Origin: Ulota crispa
Lineage: Eukaryota > Streptophyta > Bryopsida > Orthotrichales > Orthotrichaceae
Direction of reading: 5' to 3'
Length of the DNA stretch: 64,000 nucleotides
NCBI GenBank assembly: GCA_963920765.1
Contig: OY987244.1
Span: 19,882,358 to 19,946,357, forward strand
Both the position numbers and the translations under genes were made by a program. Below, in pieces: positions 55,891 through 64,000 of the stretch (its first letter is position 1; each line of letters opens with the position of its first letter). The notes under the pieces are model-generated. The model ran no database searches. It worked only from the letters and a program-made list of their open reading frames with translations, and had not been told where the DNA came from.

Positions 55891-57335
55891 GAGAGTTGCT
55901 AAATCCACCACACTTTTTGCTAAATCCATCACAGTATCTCACCACGGGGTCCTGCACTGTTCAAGGGCAGCTCAAGCAATTTACCACAATGGGGTGAATT
56001 TTAGATATTTACTATCAACAAGGTGATTTGGAAAGTTTGAATTCAAATTTGGACAAAGGTCTTCAATTAGTCTAGAACCTTAAAAGAGGTTACAATTGAA
56101 CAATGCCCAATGGATAAGCTTAGCTAGGGGGCAAATTATTACTTACCCTTCTTTTTAACCCCTAAAGGACCATTGTCCCTTTGGGGGACAGGTGGGAGTT
56201 TGGGCATGTACTTTTGGATAAGCTATTTTGTGTAATTTTTTGAAACTTTTATTGAAGATGGGGAATTCAAAGATCTAAGTGGGCATCTAATTTTTTCCTC
56301 ATTCTGACAATTATTGAAGAAGTTACGCAAGAATTTCTGAAAATTTGGGCAAACTGCCTACTTGGGTAGCCCAAAAACTTCTTTAAAATTCAAATTTTTT
56401 TAAAATTAAAATTTGAAATTGGTTCTTTAGGTTTTTTAATAGGTGAGAAGCTTTGAATCATTCAATTTCAATCAATGAGATCAAAGTTATGAGGAGTTTT
56501 TGTTTGTGGGCATATGGATTCTCTACATTAAAATAAACTTTGAAGTCCTTCATTTTACTCAATTTTTAATATTTTTGAAAAATAATTAAACCAAAGGAAG
56601 TAGATTGTTTATTACAACATTATCACTGTTGGGATTAGCATTTTTCATTTCCATAATTAAATTCTTAACAATTTTGTGTTTTGACTCATTCTCTACTTGT
56701 TATTTACTTACTATTTTTTCCCAAGTGTTGTATAGTTCCAATTGATTTGAAAATTCTCCGACACATAGCTAACTTGATCTCCTACATGGGAAAAATAAAG
56801 TGGAAAGTTGCATAGAGCAAATTTTTTGTTATAAGAGTGGTCAAAGGCTTCTGAAATTTTAGGGCAGCATGGAAAAAAACTTTTCTTTTCACTTTAGATA
56901 TAAATATCTCACTCATCTCCATCTGGAATGACTTGATTTTTTTTTCCACAAGTACCTAATCCAATTTAGGGCAAGATCTTACAATTGGATTTCCCAAAAT
57001 TTAAAAAAAAAAAAAACCTTCTTATTGACCCCCCCAAAAGTGATAGTTTTGAGTGATTTTCATTGAAAAAATGGCTCGGTCCTTTATGGGTTAAAGAAGC
57101 TAAGCTTTTCCATTGGGCATTGTTCAATTATAACCTCCTTTAAGGTTCTTAATTAAAAGCAAGATCTTTAAATCCAAATTTGAATACAAACTTTCCAAAT
57201 TCAACTTGTTGATAGTAAATATTTAAAATTCACCCCACTGTGGTAAATTGTTTGAGCTGCCCTTGAATAGTGCAAAACCCCATGGTGAGATACTGTGGTG
57301 GATTTAACAAAAAGCGTGGTGGATTTAGCAATTCC
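55891..57335. mobile_element. Mutator-like foldback element, copy 3, host of TTAA element L
   Basis: Long inverted arms (about 55896-56130 and 57095-57331) start TTGCTAAATCCACCAC. The flanks TTAAAAATA (55882-55890) and CTAAAAATA (57336-57344) match at 8 of 9. Both arms carry CCCAATGGA(T/A)AAGCTTAGC near the centre. The loop is occupied by element L. Confidence 0.75.
56155..57094 (+). mobile_element. TTAA-flanked MITE, copy L
   Basis: It starts TTAACCCCTAAAGGACCATT and ends TCCTTTATGGGTTAA; 940 bp, closely similar to E and Q. It lies in the loop of the foldback element at 55891-57335. Confidence 0.88.
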
Positions 57336-57344
57336 CTAAAAATA

Positions 57345-57957
57345 CATTAAGACAATGGGAGAAAGCGGGGCTGGAAACGGGGAGGAGGGAATTCAAAGAC
57401 TGTGGAGTAAATAATAAGATTCAGGATTCCACCCAGGATTGCAAAAATAGGCTGCCCCAGCAGGCAAAAAATCTCTTCAGTGCTAATAGGTCGGGAATCA
57501 TTTTACAGGTTATTAATATTCATGAATCCAGTGTGAGACGGTGGCAGTATGGAGTATGGAACCCCTGACCTGCGGGCCTTGGCATAACATTGCTAAGCAG
57601 GCAAGTTCGTTCCCCACCCAGGTTGTGGAATATACCTCCCGAGATACCTGGGGGGGCAATTGAGTTATAACAGGGCCATGTGAGTGGCTGGGCTTTCCCT
57701 GTGGGAAGTAAATTCGATGTTGGGCTAGGGTGCCGAAGTTTCAGGAGCGAGTGTACATGGGGACTGAGTTACAACAAAGTAAAACTGTAGCACAAGGGGG
57801 CTCCTACTTATGGGGGAGCAAAAGGGAGCCCTCCAGCATTGATAAACAATGTTGTGGGTTTCTGCGTCCAAGCTGCTTGTTCCGCATTGGAAGTGCACAT
57901 GAAAAAGAATCTTAACTTAGCAAAGAAGAGACTGAGGGAGAGGTGTTTTAACCCCTA
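57345..57957. other. intergenic, unique-looking
   Basis: GC-richer than its flanks (many CCTGGG/GGGGG runs). The short ORF at 57730-57915 has no recognisable features, and no repeat copy is found elsewhere in the window. Confidence 0.3.
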
Positions 57958-58859
57958 AAGGACCACGTAATGTTTTCATCAAAAATTCTCCAAAACTGTC
58001 ATTTTTAGAGCATCAACCAAATTTGAAAACAAAGACATTTTTATGTATATGTGACTGTAGGATCTTGTAGAATAATAGTTTTAGAAGATGTGGAAAAATT
58101 TTGAAGTTTTCCACCACGTGGATTGGAAGATAGAAGAGTTTGAATATTCGAAAACATCTTGTAGAAATCCAGGTAGCTGCCCTTCAGAATGTGAAATTCC
58201 TAAGGAAAAAGGCCGTGTGGGTGGTGCTTCTTTAGATTCCTTATTTTGGCTAAGTAGGGTACATGTCAAGGGTACATGTCAAAAAAATTTCAAATCATTT
58301 GGAATTATACAATATCTGGGAAAAAAATAGTAAGTGAAAAGAAATAGAGAATGACTCAAAACACCAAATTGATGAAAATTTAATTATGGATTAGAAAAAT
58401 GCCTGTCCCAATGGTCATAATGTTGTAATAAACAATCTACATCCTTTGGTTTTGTTTTTTTTCCAAAATAATGAAAACTGAGTAAAACAAAGGACTTCAA
58501 AGTTTATTTTAGAGTAGAGGATCCATAACTGCTTGCAAACAAAAACTCCTCATAACTTTCATCTCATTGATTAAAATGAAAAGATTTAAAGCTTCCCACA
58601 TCCACATAAATCTTCTAATCCATTTTTGAATTTTTGTTTTTGAAAAAAGAAATTTTTAAATCTGCCCAAACTACCCACCGAGTGAAAAAACAACATATTA
58701 GGCCATAACATTTTACTCATAATTCCAAATACCATGAAATCTACCTTGTTCTCACATTCTATTAAAATTTTAGCTTAAAACATGAAAAGCTCCAATCACA
58801 GGTACTTGCCCAAAATCACTATCTTGCTAAAAAGGGGGATATGGTCCTTTAGGGGTTAA
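57958..58859 (-). mobile_element. TTAA-flanked MITE, copy O
   Basis: It starts TTAACCCCTAAAGGACCACG and ends GGTCCTTTAGGGGTTAA; 902 bp, the cleanest pair of termini in the family. The interior resembles A and inverted E. Confidence 0.88.
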
Positions 58860-61510
58860 GAAAGCAACCGTGGGGAAAGGTAGGAGACAAGGAAGGAAGC
58901 AGAAACCCACCACTCAAATTAATCAACAAAGGGTATTCCCCAATTTTTGCCTTTCCACATCACATCATCTCTCCAATCTGTGGCGCACCCAAATTGGTGT
59001 TGCTATTGACTTGCACTCAGATTGTGCCCTTTGCCCCACTGCCCAAGAAGGTTTTGCATCAAGAAGTGTACTTATATTTACATATCTAATAATGCCGCTG
59101 GATAAGTAAGCAAGCGCAAGGTTCTCTAGTGAAGGTCCAATCTCACCAGATTGTCAAACGCACTTTGGTGAGGGAGGTTTTGTCCTGTTTGTTGACGTGG
59201 GTCCACAAAAGTGGCCTCAAGATGCATCCTTCAAACGCCTGAGAGAATGCGTCAAAGAAAAACATTCTCTCAAATGATGCATTTTTGCATTTTTAGCAAC
59301 TAATGGGATGATGCCAGGTGACCTCAAAAGATGGGAGTAATCAAATGAGACCTTCTAAGTGGTGGGGTTCTAAAACTTTTTTGTGCTTTTAGTTTTATGA
59401 TTTTTTATTCATGTTTATTCCTTTGATGTTTACTACCAATGAGAATGAAATTTTTGGTAACATCCTAAACTATGTTCATTACAGACAAATCAGTCAGTGA
59501 ACATGCCAATGAGAATATGGCATGAGCCGTGGAGACCCTCCATTGTCAACATCTTATTGATTGCTTTCCAGAGGAGACATAGGCCCAAATGTTAGAAAAC
59601 ATGTGTACCAATGCAGGATTTGCATTTGAGATATATACAGTATGGCACTTCCATAGTGAATCCATATGGCATTATTCCTTGCTGCAAATACCCTCCCCCG
59701 CCCCCCTCAGCTACAATCAAGTTCCATGGCATTTGCATTTAATGCATTGCCGCAACAATTCTGCTTTTGCTAGTATGTTTTTTCATTTTTAGCCCCTTCT
59801 ACCCCTTCCCAATTTTTTTCTAGTTTATTAAAGAGAAAGAGAGAGAGAGCAAGCTAGCGAGATGGGCAAATTGGCAAATTGTAGCGTTCTTGAGAGGAGA
59901 CGGACCGTACAATGGCATTGCTACAATGGAGGTGAGTATTCTCTCTCTCCTTGCCGGCACCATAGTCATAGCCATTCCCATCCCCCCCCCAACCTTCCAA
60001 CATACAAGCAAACCCACCACGTCACGACTACAAGCGCATCTCCACCGCCTCATTGTACGTCACCTAGGACATACACTTACTAGGGTACTAAACGTAGAAC
60101 AGTGGCCCTACTACCATTTCCATAGTATTGACTCAGTGAAATTTTTCCATTGTCACTCCCCACCTTTTAGCTGCAAGTTTCAATCTTTAATTATAAGATG
60201 GTTTTTTATATTGCTAAGAGCCACATGACTTGTCATGCAAGCAAACGCAAGTAAAGCTTGGTATGTAGGACAAGACTTGTAACCGCACATAGGGCAAAAT
60301 AGATGTCTCTCTACATGCTATGAAGTGTCATTAGAGGATAAATGAGCTCAAGAGAAGGTCCTCAAGGAAGGTGACTAGAGGGGTCAAAAGCATTTAAATG
60401 TAATGTCCTTTTTCAAATTAAAAGAGACAAATGCCCTATATCCGCTTGCAACTTATGATGTAGCACTTCGTGAGGATATTTCGTTTCACAATATTATACT
60501 CTTTTTGTTTGATGAGTGTCCTTGTTTGATTGGCAATTATAATTGTAGTTTATTCTTGTGTCCCACTAGAGGTTCTTACATTAGTGATTGTCATGTTATA
60601 ATATTGCTTTGCATCATCAAATCCTTTTGTCATGCAGCATGGTATATTTAAGTACTTCACACAAGGTAAAGACCCTTGTGTAGGTATTTTACCCATGTTT
60701 CTCCTACCTCAATAAATATAGTTGTGTGTCAAGATTGGGAGGCCTTCTCTTGAGCTTATTTTTCCTCTAATATAGAAGTGAAAGGGCTTATTTTGTCATG
60801 CAATAATTGGTCCATGTTTTGCAAAATTGATCCATGTTACAAATTTTGCAATTTCAAAAACAATAGAATATGGCCTCTTTTTTCTTTTAACTTTCCTTTA
60901 TTCATTTTCTACCTCATGATTTAGAGGATCAAAATGTGTTGTTGCTTTTGCACAAGTCATCTTTGCTCTTTGTTGGTTACTTTTTTGTCTTTTTTGTTTC
61001 ATGTATTGCTTACTATAATTGCTTCTTAGTACTGTACTATTGAGACCAAGCCTTTTTTTGTGTGATTTGTATAGGTCTCGGGGAGTGCACTCCTCGTTTT
61101 CTTTTGGTACACGTGCAATCAATGAAGGGTTATTTTAATTACCTTGGTCTTAAATTTTTTACATGGCTTGGAAATAAAGAAGCTACACTTTAATAGGCTT
61201 TGGGTCTTTATAAGTAATGAAAGGTAGTGTTTATTAATTAGTATTACATATTTTTTAGTTCTACAATAGGGTTGTTAAAATAAGAAATACTAAACCAATA
61301 CTTTTCCTAGCTATAGGTCTAGGTTTTTTTTCATGCTTATTACTCTTGCAGGTATCTGAAGCAAGATCCAATGCCCTATGTTAAGCAGCTTCTTTATGGT
61401 AATTTATGGCAATCAGGACATGCCATGTGTTGTTCAAGCATGCGGTTTAGAGATACAGTATTGGGGTAAGATGGGAATTAATTGACGCAAGCTTTATTGT
61501 TCAAGGGTTA
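58860..61510. other. intergenic, no gene recognised
   Basis: A few ORFs of 60-112 codons (for example 59890-60228) lack domain features. 59272-59395 resembles 40365-40490. TATAGGTCTCGGGGAGTGCA at 61070-61089 has an inverted partner at 62182-62200. Confidence 0.3.
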
Positions 61511-61747
61511 AGGTAGGAGGCTCTAATTTGGTCCAGGACTCTAATTTGGTTCAGCTCTAGGAAGGGCTGACATGTTACTTCAAATATCTATTACTGTAAT
61601 TGATGAGTTAGGTGGGCTTAGTAAATAACCTAATTGCTAAGCCCACTTAACTCATCAATGATAGGAATAGATATCTGAAGTAACATGTCAGCCCTTCCTA
61701 GAGCTGAACCAAATTAGAGCCCTGGACCAAATTAGAGCCTCATACCT
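61511..61747. mobile_element. TA-flanked hairpin MITE (AGGTAGGAG family), copy 4
   Basis: The ends AGGTAGGAGGCTCTAATTTG and, inverted, AGGTATGAGGCTCTAATTTG are flanked by TA (61509-61510, 61748-61749). The whole 237 bp folds into arms of about 110 bp around a short loop near 61622-61636, an ideal hairpin precursor shape. Confidence 0.85.
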
Positions 61748-61749
61748 TA

Positions 61750-64000
61750 GTTGATATTATCTTCCTGTGTGGGCACAATTAGTATGTTTAGGTTATTTTT
61801 TAGCCACATTGCTCAATGGCTAATTGACAAGTGTTGTAAATGAGTCCATGATTAATCAAGGGAACTCTATGTTTACAAGTGCAAGCCATAAGCCACTCTA
61901 AGTGCAGGGTTCAATTTTTGCATGCCTAAACCCTAACAATGAATGTCACTGATTCTACAACTAGTGGATGAATTTCTTCACATGTCATTATGAATTTATA
62001 ATGAACATAGGGTACAAAAAAGATGAAAATAATTTTTTGTAAATGAAGTATAGGGTGTATGAAATGCCTTCAATTTAGAAATTTAGGTAAAGAAAGCCCT
62101 ATGAAAATCCAAATAATTTACCTACATAGCCCCCCTCTTATAGGACCTTGCACGCAGGTTAACCACAAAAACCCTATACAATGCACTCCCCGAGGTATAG
62201 GTAATACAAAATATTCATAAACCAAATCTAAGACACTTTGCTATAACAATCTTAATCTCTTTACTCTAAGAAGTTGGACTTAAGACTTAATTTATAGAAC
62301 TAGATTTTATTTATAGATCTTACGTACAAGGAAATCATCGTGTCATTCTATCTTATTAATGAAATGGACGTTGTGATTGGATTCATTTAAAAAGCAATTA
62401 TGTCTTAAGAGGCCAATGTGTTTCTTTGAATCAATTGTTTTTCCACTGTAGAAATAAAGAATATATAATAGAACAATGGTTGCTTACTACTACCAATTGA
62501 TTTTCCTTTTTTTAGTTCATTGATTGCCTCATTAAAAAATTGGATGTTTTTGTATTGTGTATCCATCAGTAACTTCTTGTGATAATACATGAAATATGTT
62601 CTTGCTAGAATTTTGTTACCATATCCCTCCAAAAACATAATTATTTTTCATTTTGTAGAGTATATATGATTTTTAATAATACTTTTGGAGACACATAATT
62701 TGACCTACTAGAAATGTTAAAAGAGGCTTATTTCTAGAATTCAAAAAGCTATGATCCATGTTTATTGAAAAGTGATGGCAAGGTCTTATGACTGGTAGGA
62801 ATATTATGTGTCTAGAACGTTGATAGAGTTCCATGACATGCATTAATATTAAGAAGGTAATTGAAATGCACCAATCATTTAAATGTGCTATCTAATATAT
62901 ACAAGTGCAAAAAAATGCAAGGTAACTTATTGCATTTTAGAAACAACGTGGGGCAAAATATAGAGAGCCTTTTATTCATTTTGGGTAAAGTTTATAACAA
63001 ATTTACAAATAAGGTAAGGCCATTGAAAATCAAAAATCATTTTTAAGTAATTTAGGTAGCTTCCAAATGTGAGTCATTAGTATCTTGTACATATAATTTG
63101 GTGTGTCATATATTGGATCCTCTCAATTAAATTTACCATAACTCGTAGGTACAGCTGGGTGCACAGTTGGGTGCACAACTAGGTCAAGCACATTGTTTAT
63201 TTATGGGCACTTAAATGCCCAATTTTTTGAAATACAATGGGTGGCTTCAAGGCTTTAGAGGAAAAAAAGGAGTTGTGTACATTTTTGTCTAATCCTTCTC
63301 CTCTCAAATTGTTTTTAGATTCTAGCTAGGTTTTTCTTTATAAAGAATATAGCCTAAAACAATTATAGTGAAATGGAATGTATAAGTAATGATAGAGTTC
63401 CATCAAATAAGCCATTTTGTCAATTACAAGTAATTATAGGGATCCTTTAGTTATTGCCTACAAATTAAATAGCCCTCCTCCCCCAAAAAAAAAACCCTTG
63501 CTACTCATGATACTCAAAATATACATAGAGTGCCCCAAGAGCAAAAATATCATGTAGAACTCTATGAAGGTAGGGCCTATATTGTGATGATTTTTTTGGG
63601 GGAAAATTTCAAGGATATCCTTGAAGTTTGCAATGTTTCCATAGATACCCGTACTTTTTAAGAAATTACTCATATATTGTTAGACCAAAATTTTCAAGGC
63701 ATTTATTTTGTTGTGCATGCCACTTCCCTTCTTCCTTTGTGTGCATGTTGCTTCTTTTTTGTTTCATTAAATTCCCATGAAGAAAGCACAAGTACAACAA
63801 ACAAATACTTGAAAATTTTGGTCAAGGATATTTGTGTAATTTCTGAAAAAACACGGGCATACATGTAGATATTACAAACTTGAGGGGTATGCATGAAATT
63901 TCCCATTTTTTCTTTCACGTGTTTAAATTTCATATTTGAGAGCTTCAACAAACAATAAAGAACTTTTTTTTGGATGTGCAATAATAGCTCATATTGTTAA
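61750..64000. other. intergenic to window end
   Basis: AT-rich, with only short ORFs without features and no array or RNA gene seen. It includes the inverted partner TGCACTCCCCGAGGTATAG (62182-62200). Confidence 0.3.

Overview
This is a stretch of a land-plant nuclear genome. The evidence is an R2R3-MYB transcription factor of the plant subgroup 21 type with two short introns, a decayed Ty1/copia retrotransposon, a tRNA-derived SINE candidate, and long AT-rich intergenic DNA packed with short inverted-repeat transposons. I cannot name the lineage. Genes are sparse and small, and most of the window is transposon in several nested layers.

Bases 1-16000 hold one copia element on the minus strand (LTR and primer binding site at the right, RNase H at the left). 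It is broken by four later insertions: a 765-bp TIR element, two very long LTR-like elements (3987 and 3161 bp, TG...CA ends, 5-bp target duplications; probably solo LTRs of one family) and a block with a SINE candidate. A 418-bp hairpin element follows. Bases 17300-23400 hold one intact unknown gene (446 codons, putative membrane protein) and a decayed coding region hit by a MITE. Bases 25000-43500 are mainly non-autonomous DNA transposons. Bases 44100-50700 are the GC-richer genic part: a broken ORF with a possible universal-stress-protein-like N-terminus, and the complete MYB gene (542 aa, 3 exons, minus strand). Bases 51000-61800 are again transposon-dense.

The most notable signal is a family of about 15 non-autonomous elements that begin TTAACCCCTAAAGG and end with the inverse. 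They are flanked by TTAA and fill roughly 12 kb. The window contains a filled site (20649-21595) and a related unoccupied site (38668-38671) inside copies of another MITE family, which shows that the target duplication is TTAA. Other families have their own signatures: 4-bp duplications (AACACCATATTA ends), TA (AGGTAGGAG ends), 9-bp (GGAATTGCTAAA ends) and a CACTA MITE with TCA. Insertions of one family into another give a partial relative chronology.

All calls come from reading the sequence. No database search, alignment program or expression data was available.
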